NCBI RefSeq assembly: GCF_000706645.1 | Contig: NZ_KL407337.1 | Span: 62,001-126,000, forward strand | From: Bartonella rochalimae ATCC BAA-1498 | Lineage (GTDB): Bacteria; Pseudomonadota; Alphaproteobacteria; Rhizobiales; Rhizobiaceae | Reading direction: 5' to 3' | Length of the DNA stretch: 64,000 nucleotides | Shown: one piece after another, positions 36,146 through 45,599 of the stretch | Layout of the letters: each line of letters opens with the position of its first letter | Position numbering within the stretch: position 1 is the stretch's first letter | Notes under the pieces: model-generated | The model's input: the letters and a program-made list of their open reading frames with translations, nothing else | Told to the model about the DNA's origin: nothing | The model's database searches: none | Translations under genes and position numbers: made by a program

Positions 36146-37528
36146 TTAATATATGTCGGTTTTTTCACCGATGAAACTATTAGAGCTTGCATTTGTAATA
36201 CGAATTTTCATAATAGTTCCAATAGAGGCTTGTGTATTTACGACAACAGGTAAAAGCCAAGGGGAGCGTCCTATCATTTGCCCAGAGTGACGACCAATTT
36301 TTTCAATAAGAACATCGGTTGTTTGACCAATTTTAGAGTGTAAGAATGTATGCTGTTGGTCGAGAAGAATGGCTTGTAAATGCTGGAGGCGAGCATTTTT
36401 GACCGTTTCATCAACGTGATTTTTCATTGTTGCACCGACTGTACCAGGTCGAGGTGAATATTTAAAAGAATAAGCCGAACTATAGCCTACTTGTTGAATA
36501 AGCTTGATAGTTTCTTCAAAATCTTCGTCAGTTTCACCCGGGAATCCTACAATGAAGTCGCCTGAAAAAGCAATATCAGGCCTTGCAGCACGGATCTTAT
36601 CGATGAGATTAAGATAATGAATACTTTTATGTTGTCTATTCATTGCTTTCAGGATACGATCTGAACCTGATTGAACAGGAAGATGCAGATAAGGCATAAG
36701 TATATCAAGATCTCGATGTGCAGCAATAAGACTGTCATCCATATCGCGTGGATGACTTGTTGTATAACGTAATCGTTTTAAACCATCAATTTTAGCTAGG
36801 TGATGGAGAAGATCTCCAAGGCGCCAAGTTTTTCCATCGATACTCTGTCCATGCCATGCGTTTACATTTTGCCCAAGAAGTGTAATTTCTTTTACACCTG
36901 CTTCAATAAGTTGGTACGCTTCAGCTGTGATTTGCTTAACGGATCGGGATATTTCTGCTCCCCGTGTATAGGGAACAACGCAAAAGGTACAAAATTTATC
37001 GCAACCTTCTTGCACTGTTAAAAATGCACTAATGCCTCTTTGTCGAACAGCTTGTTTGTTATGAGGTGGTAAATGAGAAAATTTATCTTCAACGGCATAA
37101 TCTGTTTCAATAACTTTTTTTCCTTGTTTGACTTGTTTTAATAGTTCCGGTAGCCGATGATACATTTGTGGTCCAATGATAAAATCTACGGTTGGTGCAC
37201 GTCGCAAGATTTCATTGCCTTCGGCTTGCGCAACACAACCTGTAACACCGATCATCAAAGGTTTATCATGTGTACGTCCTTGACGTATTATTTGTAAGCG
37301 ACCAAGATCAGAGTAAAGTTTTTCTGCTGCTTTTTCTCGAATATGACAGGTATTAATCAGAATAAGGTCTGCATCATTTGGTGTTTGTGTGGCAATATAA
37401 CCTTGAGCACTTAAACTATCATTCATTCGCTGGCTATCATAAACATTCATTTGGCATCCATAAGTTTTAATAAAAACTTTTTTGGGGCCACTGGGAAGTA
37501 TATTTTTAGAATTTGTACGATGATCCAT
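36146..37528 (-). CDS. miaB: tRNA-2-methylthio-N6-dimethylallyladenosine synthase
   Basis: MiaB is a radical-SAM enzyme adding the methylthio group to i6A37 in tRNA. The 460-residue protein has the N-terminal cluster cysteines C25, C61 and C98, the radical-SAM cluster C176-x3-C180-x2-C183 and a C-terminal TRAM domain (about 390-455). Full length. It needs SAM, made by MetK in the same cluster. Confidence 0.97.
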   Translation of the reverse strand: MDHRTNSKNILPSGPKKVFIKTYGCQMNVYDSQRMNDSLSAQGYIATQTPNDADLILINTCHIREKAAEKLYSDLGRLQIIRQGRTHDKPLMIGVTGCVAQAEGNEILRRAPTVDFIIGPQMYHRLPELLKQVKQGKKVIETDYAVEDKFSHLPPHNKQAVRQRGISAFLTVQEGCDKFCTFCVVPYTRGAEISRSVKQITAEAYQLIEAGVKEITLLGQNVNAWHGQSIDGKTWRLGDLLHHLAKIDGLKRLRYTTSHPRDMDDSLIAAHRDLDILMPYLHLPVQSGSDRILKAMNRQHKSIHYLNLIDKIRAARPDIAFSGDFIVGFPGETDEDFEETIKLIQQVGYSSAYSFKYSPRPGTVGATMKNHVDETVKNARLQHLQAILLDQQHTFLHSKIGQTTDVLIEKIGRHSGQMIGRSPWLLPVVVNTQASIGTIMKIRITNASSNSFIGEKTDIY

Positions 37529-37559
37529 ATTGCGTTTCTAAACGTTTTTTTTTTAAATC

Positions 37560-38051
37560 TCAATCTATTTGCTTGAAAGTTTTTTGCATGATGATTGCAT
37601 CTATGAGTCCATTGTGTGATTGATAGTAGGCTGGGCGTTTAGCAATCTTTTGAAATTTAAATCGTTTATAAAGGGCTAAGGCAGGAAGATTGGTTTCTTC
37701 TACTTCTAGAAAAAGTTTCGTTGCACGTTTACGACGAAGGTGGCGAAATATGTTATCAATAAGAAAATGACCAATTTTTTGTTGACGGTTATTAGAATCA
37801 ACTGCAATCGTTATAATTTCTGCTTCACCAAGAATAAGACGGCAGAGACAAAATCCTAAAATTTGATGAGATTGTCCAATGAGATGGGCTTTATAGCCAA
37901 AGATAGAATGATCTTTTAAAAAAGTCTCAAATGTTTGTTGTGTCCACGCTATAGAAAAACAATTTTTATGAATTTGATGAAGAAAAATACTATCTTTAGA
38001 GCTTAATGGTGCGATTATAAAATTTTTTTTTGTCAACAAAGATTTAGCCAT
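37560..38051 (-). CDS. rimI: GNAT acetyltransferase, RimI-like
   Basis: A 163-residue GNAT-fold acetyltransferase with the acetyl-CoA binding stretch SNNRQQKIGHFLIDNIF and LEVEETNLPALALYKRFKFQKI, as in RimI (N-terminal acetylation of S18). Its ATG overlaps the tsaB stop (TAATG), the usual tsaB-rimI pairing. Protein substrate other than S18 is possible, since RimI homologues vary. Confidence 0.9.
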   Translation of the reverse strand: MAKSLLTKKNFIIAPLSSKDSIFLHQIHKNCFSIAWTQQTFETFLKDHSIFGYKAHLIGQSHQILGFCLCRLILGEAEIITIAVDSNNRQQKIGHFLIDNIFRHLRRKRATKLFLEVEETNLPALALYKRFKFQKIAKRPAYYQSHNGLIDAIIMQKTFKQID

Positions 38052-38734
38052 TATTGTTTTCGTGGTAAAGCAAAATCAGTTTGTTGTTTTGCATCAGCAT
38101 CGCGTAAGTAGAGGGGATGCGGTGGTATTGGGGGCTGTTTATTTGCAGCTAGGTATGCATAAGTTAAAACGTCTGCAGCATCACATGGAATGGAATCCAG
38201 TATAATTTTTTTGCTCATTGTATTGTTTTTAATATAGAGAGTAATAATTTCAGCAGCTGGGCCAGTAAGCATAGTGTGTTCGGATAGATCTGCGATAATA
38301 TTTTCAGGAGTTTTTAGGCTGGGCATGCTTAAAGCTATAAGATTTTTGTTGAAATTTTGATGATAGAACATTCCTCTACCGGCTTCAATAACAACAGTAA
38401 TGATTGATGTGATATGTTTATTAGCTACTTGTGCAGCTAATGCTTCAAGTGAGCTGACTCCAATAACTGGAATTTCTAATGCTAAGGCCAAAGCTTTTGC
38501 TGTAGCAATGCCTACACGTATACCTGTAAATGATCCCGGTCCAATATTGACGGCAATGCGATTAATCTGATCAAGCTTAATATTTGCTTGATGAGTTAGC
38601 TGTTCGATTTGACCAATGAGTTTCTCAGCATGACCTTTGCCAATACATTGACTGATGCGTGCGATAACAGATTTATGTTGAACAAGTGCGACAGCACAAT
38701 AAGTTGAAGCAGTATCTATAGCAAGAATAAGCAT
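38051..38734 (-). CDS. tsaB: tRNA threonylcarbamoyladenosine biosynthesis protein TsaB
   Basis: TsaB is the non-catalytic ASKHA-fold partner of TsaD in t6A37 synthesis. The 227-residue protein begins MLILAIDTASTYCAVAL and has the family block IAVNIGPGSFTGIRVGIATAKALAL. The length is normal. It is translationally coupled to rimI. No tsaD or tsaE is in the window. Confidence 0.95.
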   Translation of the reverse strand: MLILAIDTASTYCAVALVQHKSVIARISQCIGKGHAEKLIGQIEQLTHQANIKLDQINRIAVNIGPGSFTGIRVGIATAKALALALEIPVIGVSSLEALAAQVANKHITSIITVVIEAGRGMFYHQNFNKNLIALSMPSLKTPENIIADLSEHTMLTGPAAEIITLYIKNNTMSKKIILDSIPCDAADVLTYAYLAANKQPPIPPHPLYLRDADAKQQTDFALPRKQ

Positions 38735-38975
38735 AAATGCTTTTTAGCGGAATATAGTAATAAATAAAAGATAAGTTTTGATTTTTAAAAATTTTCTTTA
38801 TCTCTAGTGAAATATTAAAAAATAATGAGATCAGTAGGATATATAATTGTTTTGAGCTGTATTTGAGCATAGCGTATCTTTTATCACAGAAAGACAATAC
38901 ATGTGAAATAGGTTCAATATTTTACGTTGTTCTGTAAGCTATATTTAAGAAAGTGAAGTATTCGATGTAAATTTT

Positions 38976-40000
38976 TTAAAATGTTATGCGATCAAAATTA
39001 AAAAGTTTTATCATAAGACTACTGAAGACACTAAGGAAAAATATAGAGGTGATTGAAGCACATATCACGCGCCATCCTGCTTTTTTTAATGAACGAATAT
39101 CAACACTTAATCCTAATCCTGCCATTGAAATAATAGTGAAAAGTTGAGTAATAAAGTTGATAGGAGTAAGAGCAGTTGTAGGAATAAGTTCTGCTGAGCG
39201 TATAAGCATCATGATAATAAAGCCAATGATAAACCATGGAATGAAATTATGTAAACGTAGATGATGTCCTGGCCGAGGGTAAATGATTGCTAGAGTAAAA
39301 ATGATCGGACCTAACATTAAAACTCGCACTAATTTAACAAGAGTTGCTATTTGAACACTCACAAAAGATACAGATGTTGTTGCTGCTAAAACCTGTGGAA
39401 CAGCATAAACGGTCATACCTGCTAATATACCATATTGATTAAATGATAAATTAAAGAGAGGTTGTAGAGAAGGCAGAATGAAAATAATAATAGCTCCTAG
39501 GAGAGCAGCAAATGCAATTGATGCAGCCACTTCTTCACTTTTTGCATTAATAACAGGCGCAGTGGCTACAATAGCTGAATTATCACAGATAGCATTACCA
39601 CAAGCGACAAGCATGGCTAAATTTTTAGAAAGTCCATAAAATCGTCCAATAATAAAACTGATAAAAATAGTAAGAAATACAATAACTATAATACCAACAA
39701 GTAAAGTCCAACCGGCGGAAAGTACTGTGTGGACACTAACGCTTGCACCTAGAAGAACAATAGCGATTTCCAAAAGTATTTTTGCGCAAAAATTTATACC
39801 TTTATCAAAATATTCTGGAAGAGAAGAACAACTACGGACAATAGAGCCTAATAAAATCGCTAAAACAAGAGTTTCAATCCATGCTTCTGCAAGAAGTTTT
39901 TTTTCTATAATTTCTAAACCATAAGAGGATGCCGATATAAGCGCACAGATTAAAATTCCTGGTCCTAAATTGACTATAAAAGATAAATTTTTTTTGGCAT
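38976..40000 (-). pseudogene. YeiH/UPF0324-type putative exporter, frameshifted near its start
   Basis: The intact part, from a TTG at 39773, starts MEIAIVLLGASVSVHTVLSAG and has about eight membrane helices ending at 38976. That is only ~265 residues of an expected ~340. Upstream DNA in the same frame encodes the missing N-terminus (VNLGPGILICALIS, then LETLVLAILLGSIVRS-like sequence), but that frame has a stop at its start and no ATG. An ATG at 40000 begins MPKK and leads into a run of eight A (39995-39988). One more A there would join it to the rest and give 341 residues. It is either a pseudogene, a slippage-dependent gene or a sequencing error. Confidence 0.8.
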
Positions 40001-40099
40001 TTTAGAAGTTCCCCTGCCGCGCATTATACAAAATATTGGCCTTTAAGATCCTTCTATCATAAAATTTAGGGATTATTAAAAAACGACCGAGAAATAATT

Positions 40100-40705
40100 T
40101 CAAAAATTAGTTCTTGCTTGTAAAGCAGCAGCTAACGTTCCGTCATCGAGATAATCTAGTTCACCACCTACTGGTACTCCATGGGCAAGGCGGGTGATTT
40201 TAATGGAAAACTGGGAAAGTTGATCGGTAATATAGTGAGCTGTCGTTTGTCCTTCAACTGTAGCATTAACGGCTAAGATGATCTCTGTAATTGAATTATT
40301 AGTAACGCGGTTGATTAAAGAGGCGATGTTTAGTTCATCAGGTCCTATGCCATCTAAAGGAGACAGTCGTCCACCTAAGACATGATAACGTGCTGATAAA
40401 AATTTTGCACGTTCAAGAGCCCAGAGATCAGAAATATCTTCAACAACAATGATTATTGATTCATCACGGTGAGGATCTGTACAAATTGAACAGGGATTTG
40501 TTGTGTCTACATTACCACAAACAGAACAAATTCGAACTTTATTTGCAGTTTCTTGTATTGCAGATCCTAGAGGTTCTAACAGAGTTTCTTTTTTCTTGAT
40601 GAGATAGAGAGCGGCACGACGTGCTGAACGTGGTCCGAGACCTGGTATCCGTGCTAAAAGCTGAATAAGGTGTTCAATTTCGGGGCCTGCAATATGTTTA
40701 GACAT
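40100..40705 (-). CDS. recR: Recombination protein RecR
   Basis: RecR forms a clamp with RecO to load RecA at gaps. The 201-residue protein has the helix-hairpin-helix [21 protein letters not shown], a zinc finger C-x2-C-x8-C-type ([16 protein letters not shown]) and a Toprim domain ([15 protein letters not shown]). Full length. ybaB lies 36 bases upstream and dnaX beyond it, the common dnaX-ybaB-recR order. Confidence 0.97.
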   Translation of the reverse strand: MSKHIAGPEIEHLIQLLARIPGLGPRSARRAALYLIKKKETLLEPLGSAIQETANKVRICSVCGNVDTTNPCSICTDPHRDESIIIVVEDISDLWALERAKFLSARYHVLGGRLSPLDGIGPDELNIASLINRVTNNSITEIILAVNATVEGQTTAHYITDQLSQFSIKITRLAHGVPVGGELDYLDDGTLAAALQARTNF

Positions 40706-40741
40706 ACTATTATACCAAGAGATTAAAATATAATTTGTTTA

Positions 40742-41065
40742 TCAAAACGGAAATTGAAAACCTGGTGGGATTGGCATTCCTGCAGTCACGCTTTTAGTTT
40801 TTTCTTCAATAATTACATCAATTTTACTTTTAGCGTCAGTATAGGCAGCTATCATAAGATCTTCAAGAATTTCTACGTCTTTAGGATTCATCAATGAAGT
40901 ATCAATGTTTATGGCTGATATAGTATTTTGACCATTAAGAGTGATTTTGACAAGACCTCCACCTGCTATACCAGTTGCTTGCAGATTGGCCAATTCACTT
41001 TGCATTTGCTGCATTTTTGTTTGCATTTCTTTGGCTTTTTTCATTATATTCATCATATCACGCAT
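40742..41065 (-). CDS. YbaB/EbfC nucleoid-associated protein
   Basis: A 107-residue small DNA-binding protein of the YbaB/EbfC family. It has the coiled start MMNIMKKAKEMQTKMQQMQ, the beta core GGGLVKITLNGQNTISAI and the C-terminal SVTAGMPIPPGFQFPF. It binds DNA as a dimer in other bacteria and may influence gene expression. It lies between dnaX (14 bases upstream) and recR. Confidence 0.95.
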   Translation of the reverse strand: MRDMMNIMKKAKEMQTKMQQMQSELANLQATGIAGGGLVKITLNGQNTISAINIDTSLMNPKDVEILEDLMIAAYTDAKSKIDVIIEEKTKSVTAGMPIPPGFQFPF

Positions 41066-41079
41066 AGGGATGAGTTTCC

Positions 41080-42972
41080 TTATTCATCATTTGTATTGTT
41101 ATCAGTGTCAAAGATATTAGGGATTAAATCAAGATCATTTTCTTTTTTATTGAAGCGAATATCAATGATTTTTGCTCCTGGGAAAGTATTGAGGATTTTT
41201 GCAATATCAGGGTCCGTTTGTGCATCGGCAAAAAGAGATTTTTGTATAGCAACACTTTCTTCTTGTAGAGTCGGTTTTCCTCCTTCATTGACAAGAGTTA
41301 TATTCCAGTGTTTTCCAGTCCATTGGTACAGCATTTTTTTTATATCACGTTCAAGGGAGCGTGGGGCTTCTTCAGCGAGTCTTAATGTTATGTGCTGCGG
41401 TTCAAAAGAAACAGGATGAACGAATTCTTTGATCAATAATTTGAAATGTATTTCATTATGCTGGTCAGCTAGATCAACAATATCTTGCAAAGAATCTATG
41501 ATGATTTTTTCTTTTGTAGCTTTTGTGTCTAATTGGGGGTCAATTTGAGATGAATTGATTATATTTTTATTAAGTTGATTCGTTTGAACATTTTCGCGAG
41601 TTTCAATCTTATTACAAAAATCGATCTTTTCAGAAGTTTTAATCTTTATATATTCGGGAGAGCAACTAGATTGGTTTTGCAGTGTATCTGAAATTGGAGA
41701 GGAAGTGTAACTATGTGCAACTTCTGTTTTTATAAGATTGCTTTCATTTATTGATTCTTGAGAAGAATGATTTTCAACAATTATAGGTGTTTTTTTTTCC
41801 TGTGTGAGTTTTGTTAAAGCTTCGTCAAGAGTTGGTAAATCAGCAATGTGGGCAAGACGAATCAATAACATTTCGGCAGCTTGAATAGGATGGGGAGCTT
41901 GATTGACTTCCTGTAGGCCTTTGAGAAGCATTTGCCAACTGCGTGAAAGAACACGAATAGAAAGTTTTTGTGAAAAATTTAAGCTTCTTGAGCGTTCCTC
42001 TTCTGTAAGTGATAAATTCTCTATTATTTCTGGTGTCAAACGTAATCGTGTAATTAGATGATTAAAATCAGCTAGTTCTGTTAGTATAACAAAAGGATCT
42101 GCACCTCTATTGTACTGATTGCGTAATTCGTGCAATGCATTAACAATATTTCCTTTCATAAGGGATTCAAAGAGATCAATAATGCGAGATTGATCCGTTA
42201 ATCCTAACATGAGGCTTACTGCAGTGGCATCAACTTTACCATTACCATAAGCAATTGCTTGATCAAAAATAGATAACGCATCACGGACAGATCCTTCTGC
42301 CGCACGGGCAATCATGAATAACGCTTGATCTTGCGCTTCAACTTTTTCCAGTTGAGCAACTTTGCGTAAATGAGTGACCAAAACAGTTGTTTCAATACGC
42401 TGCAGATTAAAACGCTGACAGCGTGAAAGAATTGTAATAGGAACTTTACGGATTTCTGTCGTTGCAAAAATAAATTTCACATGTGGAGGAGGTTCTTCAA
42501 GTGTTTTTAATAGACCATTAAATGCTTGTGTTGAGAGCATATGAACTTCGTCAATAATATATATTTTATAACGTGCAGAAACGGGGCGGTAACGGATTTG
42601 TTCAATAATTTCACGAATATCGTCAATACCAGTATGCGAAGCAGCATCCATTTCTATAACATCTATATGGCGACCTTCAATAATTTGTGCGCAATGCTCA
42701 CCAAGTGTATCGAATAGGGTGGTTGGTTGATCAATATCTTTGGTTTTGTAGTTAAGAGCTCGAGCTAAAATACGTGCTGTTGTGGTTTTTCCTACTCCAC
42801 GAATCCCCGTTAACATCCATGCTTGTGCAATACGTCCTGTTTTAAAGGCATTATTGAGAGTACACACTATTGCTTCTTGGCCAATTAGGTCAGAGAAGTT
42901 TTGAGGTCGATATTTGCGAGCAAGAACGCGATAGGCCATTGTTGCTGGCGTATTTTCTATTAATTGTTCCAA
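41080..42972 (-). CDS. dnaX: DNA polymerase III subunits tau (and possibly gamma)
   Basis: DnaX is the clamp-loader ATPase. The 630-residue protein has Walker A (LTGIRGVGKTTTARILA) near residue 55, the DEVHMLSTQAFNGLLKTLEE Walker B region and the sensor 1 stretch, then domain III to about 385 and a tau-specific C-terminal part. The N-terminal zinc Cys set is not obvious. The start appears to be TTG (42972); an ATG 11 codons later is the alternative. A run of nine A (41798-41790, codons 392-395) follows domain III and would allow a ~399-residue gamma-like product. Confidence 0.95.
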   Translation of the reverse strand: MEQLIENTPATMAYRVLARKYRPQNFSDLIGQEAIVCTLNNAFKTGRIAQAWMLTGIRGVGKTTTARILARALNYKTKDIDQPTTLFDTLGEHCAQIIEGRHIDVIEMDAASHTGIDDIREIIEQIRYRPVSARYKIYIIDEVHMLSTQAFNGLLKTLEEPPPHVKFIFATTEIRKVPITILSRCQRFNLQRIETTVLVTHLRKVAQLEKVEAQDQALFMIARAAEGSVRDALSIFDQAIAYGNGKVDATAVSLMLGLTDQSRIIDLFESLMKGNIVNALHELRNQYNRGADPFVILTELADFNHLITRLRLTPEIIENLSLTEEERSRSLNFSQKLSIRVLSRSWQMLLKGLQEVNQAPHPIQAAEMLLIRLAHIADLPTLDEALTKLTQEKKTPIIVENHSSQESINESNLIKTEVAHSYTSSPISDTLQNQSSCSPEYIKIKTSEKIDFCNKIETRENVQTNQLNKNIINSSQIDPQLDTKATKEKIIIDSLQDIVDLADQHNEIHFKLLIKEFVHPVSFEPQHITLRLAEEAPRSLERDIKKMLYQWTGKHWNITLVNEGGKPTLQEESVAIQKSLFADAQTDPDIAKILNTFPGAKIIDIRFNKKENDLDLIPNIFDTDNNTNDE

Positions 42973-43267
42973 TTTTGAAGCTCTTTTTGATAAAGACTCA
43001 ATAATAAAAAGAGGTAGATTAACAGAAATCTCTTTAAATATTAAGAGAGTTTTTTAATGAGTTTATTTTAAGACTAAAATTTTTTGAATTTAAGAGAGCT
43101 CAAAATTTCTCTTCTTGTGAGACAGAAATGTTATCCTAAAAGGCTAAAAACATTGTAGTTGAAAACTGTTCCAACTGTTATTAAAAGACCTAAAGTAAGT
43201 TTGTATCTCATACTAAAGACCTTATTCTCCTCCAAAATCAATGTAGAGGACCATTATTTAAAAAGTA

Positions 43268-43366
43268 AGGAGGTTGGCACGATGACCCGTACAAAAACTC
43301 GTTAGGGCTGCTTCTTTCCAGACCTGACCCGGTTGGCGAGCAGTTCGTCCATCACCAACCTCCCTC
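43268..43366 (-). ncRNA. ffs: Signal recognition particle 4.5S RNA
   Basis: On the minus strand, the conserved SRP core GGTCAGGTCTGGAAAGAAGC lies in a hairpin between the self-complementary ends GGAGGTTGG and CCAACCTCC. The length (about 97 bases) matches bacterial small SRP RNAs. Ffh uses this RNA to deliver nascent membrane proteins to FtsY. A good promoter lies immediately upstream, and dnaX lies downstream, as in many alphaproteobacteria. Exact ends are estimated from the closing helix. Confidence 0.93.
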
Positions 43367-43371
43367 TATTT

Positions 43372-43399
43372 AGATTATCGATTTAAAATAAAAAATCAA
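43372..43399 (-). promoter_or_regulatory. Promoter of the SRP RNA gene
   Basis: TTGATT (43399-43394) and TAATCT (43377-43372) are spaced by 16 bases on the minus strand. The -10 box ends about six bases before the first base of the RNA helix, the correct spacing for initiation at the mature 5' end. Confidence 0.6.
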
Positions 43400-43533
43400 G
43401 CAAGAACCAAAAATATGATACAGATGATTAAAATTTGTATCTGAATTTGATGAATTTTCAGGAAGCGCTATAAAAGCGTACTCACATAGAAATAAATCTT
43501 TCTTAATTTTAAAATTTTAAGGTACACTTATCC

Positions 43534-43938
43534 TTATTTATACAATCCTGTATCACAGTTTGTTCCTACAATTTTTTTGTCAGTTATATTTTCAAAAGTA
43601 TAAGGTCTTCCTATCCAAGGGAAACCTACGTCAAGGGATTCAACATTATTAATGATAAATACTTTTTTGTTTTTGTTATGAGTTACTTGACTTGGATTTT
43701 CAGAAATAATTTTCAGATCTTCTAAACCACGAGGATCCGTATATGTTAAACGAAATGTGGCTGCAGGATTGAGGTTTTTGCAACCATATTCCACCCCTTG
43801 TCTGAATTCCTCGTTTTTTTGAATTACAACCTTTTCATGAGGTGCAAATGTCCATTCATGTTCGCTAAATCCAGCAAAAGCATCATTACAGATCAAAATA
43901 CTTACAAAAGTTAGCCCTTGAGATAGAAGTTTTTTCAT
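43534..43938 (-). CDS. Secreted protein of unknown function
   Basis: I do not recognise this 134-residue protein. It has a clear signal peptide (MKKLLSQGLTFVSILICNDAFA, cleavage likely after AFA). The mature part is ~112 residues with two Cys, one near position 53 and one near the C-terminus (CKNL and TNCDTGLYK), which could form one disulfide in the periplasm. It is probably beta-rich. It stands alone between ffs and kdsB with long AT-rich flanks, which suggests a lineage-specific gene. Confidence 0.7.
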   Translation of the reverse strand: MKKLLSQGLTFVSILICNDAFAGFSEHEWTFAPHEKVVIQKNEEFRQGVEYGCKNLNPAATFRLTYTDPRGLEDLKIISENPSQVTHNKNKKVFIINNVESLDVGFPWIGRPYTFENITDKKIVGTNCDTGLYK

Positions 43939-44085
43939 TTATATATTCCCCTTTTAAGTTATTTAGAATGATCACGTCTGATTGATAATACAACATTGCT
44001 TAAGTTTAAGATATACCAAAAATAATATAGCAATTAATTCTATATTTTTTTGAAAAAAGGATTGTGTTGATTATTGCAGTTAGTT

Positions 44086-44817
44086 TTACACTAGAATTTT
44101 ACGGACTCTTTCAAGATCATTTTGTGTGTCAACACTTAAAAAAGTTGTATCGATTATCTCCACATCAATACGCATATTATTTTCTAATGCGCGTAATTGT
44201 TCAAGATTTTCACGTTGTTCAAGTGTGGAGGGTTTCAGTGTGACAAATTGTTCAAGAGCTTCACGTCGGTAAGCATATAATCCAATATGATGGTAAAAAG
44301 GTCCATCTCCATAAGGTGCTGTTGCACGAGTGAAATAAAGAGCACGAAGGCGATTGTGAGCAATTGGTGTGCCAATAATTTTCACAACATTTGGGTTGAT
44401 TTTTTCATTCTCTTCAATCAGTTTCGTTCCCAATGTTGCAATATCAGTTAAATTATTTTCTAGAGGTCGTAAGGTACTTAAGATGGCATTAGGCGTGATT
44501 GTTGGCAAATCACCTTGTACATTCAAAATGGCATTATAGCGTCGTTCAGGATCAATTTTGGTTAAGGCTTCATAAATGCGATCAGATCCTGATTGATGGT
44601 GGGTACAGGTTATGATACATTCATGGCCATAAGCTGTAACGGTTTGAGCGATTTTGTCGTGATCTGTTGCAATGATAATACGCGTTAGCCCAGTTTTTTT
44701 TGCCTGTTCAGCAACATGAACGATCATAGGTTTTCCAGAAATTTCAGCGAGAGCTTTACCCGGTAAACGTGTTGATTCCATGCGAGCAGGAATAAGAATG
44801 AGTGGTTCAAGAGTCAT
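44086..44817 (-). CDS. kdsB: 3-deoxy-manno-octulosonate cytidylyltransferase
   Basis: KdsB activates Kdo as CMP-Kdo for lipopolysaccharide inner-core synthesis. The 243-residue nucleotidyltransferase has the N-terminal [17 protein letters not shown] motif and GDLPTITP, and the C-terminal [17 protein letters not shown] region. Length is normal. It is divergent from the cytochrome c gene, an arrangement common in Rhizobiales. Confidence 0.95.
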   Translation of the reverse strand: MTLEPLILIPARMESTRLPGKALAEISGKPMIVHVAEQAKKTGLTRIIIATDHDKIAQTVTAYGHECIITCTHHQSGSDRIYEALTKIDPERRYNAILNVQGDLPTITPNAILSTLRPLENNLTDIATLGTKLIEENEKINPNVVKIIGTPIAHNRLRALYFTRATAPYGDGPFYHHIGLYAYRREALEQFVTLKPSTLEQRENLEQLRALENNMRIDVEIIDTTFLSVDTQNDLERVRKILV

Positions 44818-44925
44818 TATAGAGTTCCAAATATTATAAATTTGATGCTTTTATAATATTGTACATGATAAGGGAAAAGCTTAAACTAAAAATAATAATA
44901 ATAGAAAGATGATTTTAAAATTCTT

Positions 44926-45465
44926 ATGAAACGATTGACCTTCATTTATTTAATGTGCGCGTGTTTATTTTTGTTGATTATTTTAGTGGGTATTTTCACG
45001 ATCAGCGATATGATTTCTAATGATTCAGTGCAACATTCTTCTAAAATTACTGATAATGATAAGCTTAAAGAAACACAAAATATATCTGACAAATCTTTAT
45101 TGTTGAGTGATCTTCTTAAACAAGGTGATCTTGAGAATGGACGGAAGATTTTTCGTCAGTGTGCGATCTGCCATGCTTCTAAACCTGGTGGATCTAATCG
45201 TGTTGGTCCATCACTTTGGGAGATCGTGGACCGTCCTTTTGCAAGTATAAAAAATTTTTCTTATTCAAAAGTGTTACGTGCGAATTCTGATAAAAAATGG
45301 GATTTTTTTACTTTAGATCGTTATATTCAATCACCACGTCAAGCATTTCCAGGAACAATTATGTCTTTTCGTGGGATTAAAAATGATCAAGATCGTGCTG
45401 ATCTTTTGCTTTATTTGCGTAGTTTATCTGATTATTCTGTTCCTCTACCAGAGGATGATGAATAA
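44926..45465 (+). CDS. Membrane-anchored c-type cytochrome (CycM-like)
   Basis: A 179-residue protein with one N-terminal helix (about 3-26) that acts as an uncleaved anchor, a linker, and a class I cytochrome c domain. Heme binds through C79-x2-C82-H83 (CAICH), with Met146 in FPGTIMSFRG as the probable sixth ligand. It resembles CycM/cytochrome c552, which passes electrons to terminal oxidases in alphaproteobacteria. Single gene divergent from kdsB. Confidence 0.88.
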   Translation: MKRLTFIYLMCACLFLLIILVGIFTISDMISNDSVQHSSKITDNDKLKETQNISDKSLLLSDLLKQGDLENGRKIFRQCAICHASKPGGSNRVGPSLWEIVDRPFASIKNFSYSKVLRANSDKKWDFFTLDRYIQSPRQAFPGTIMSFRGIKNDQDRADLLLYLRSLSDYSVPLPEDDE

Positions 45466-45599
45466 GATTAGTTAATGTTTTAAAAAACATAGGCCTAGAT
45501 TTTATTTATAATTTTGTTGTTTTGAATTTGTCAAAAATCATTATTGATGCGTCATTAAAATAATATGATACGTTGTTATTGAAAAGGAAATACAAATAA

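Larger units (their letters stand above)
42973..43533. other. Region between dnaX and the secreted orphan
   Basis: Apart from the SRP RNA and its promoter (43268-43399), this 561-base stretch is AT-rich and shows no credible ORF. The 295 bases between ffs and dnaX (42973-43267) hold only a short AGTTG/CAACT inverted repeat near 43157-43178. Confidence 0.5.

Noticed and set aside
39727-39924. Plus-strand ORF opposite the YeiH-like gene
   Set aside because: It is the antisense shadow of the N-terminal coding part of the broken exporter, which explains the open frame.
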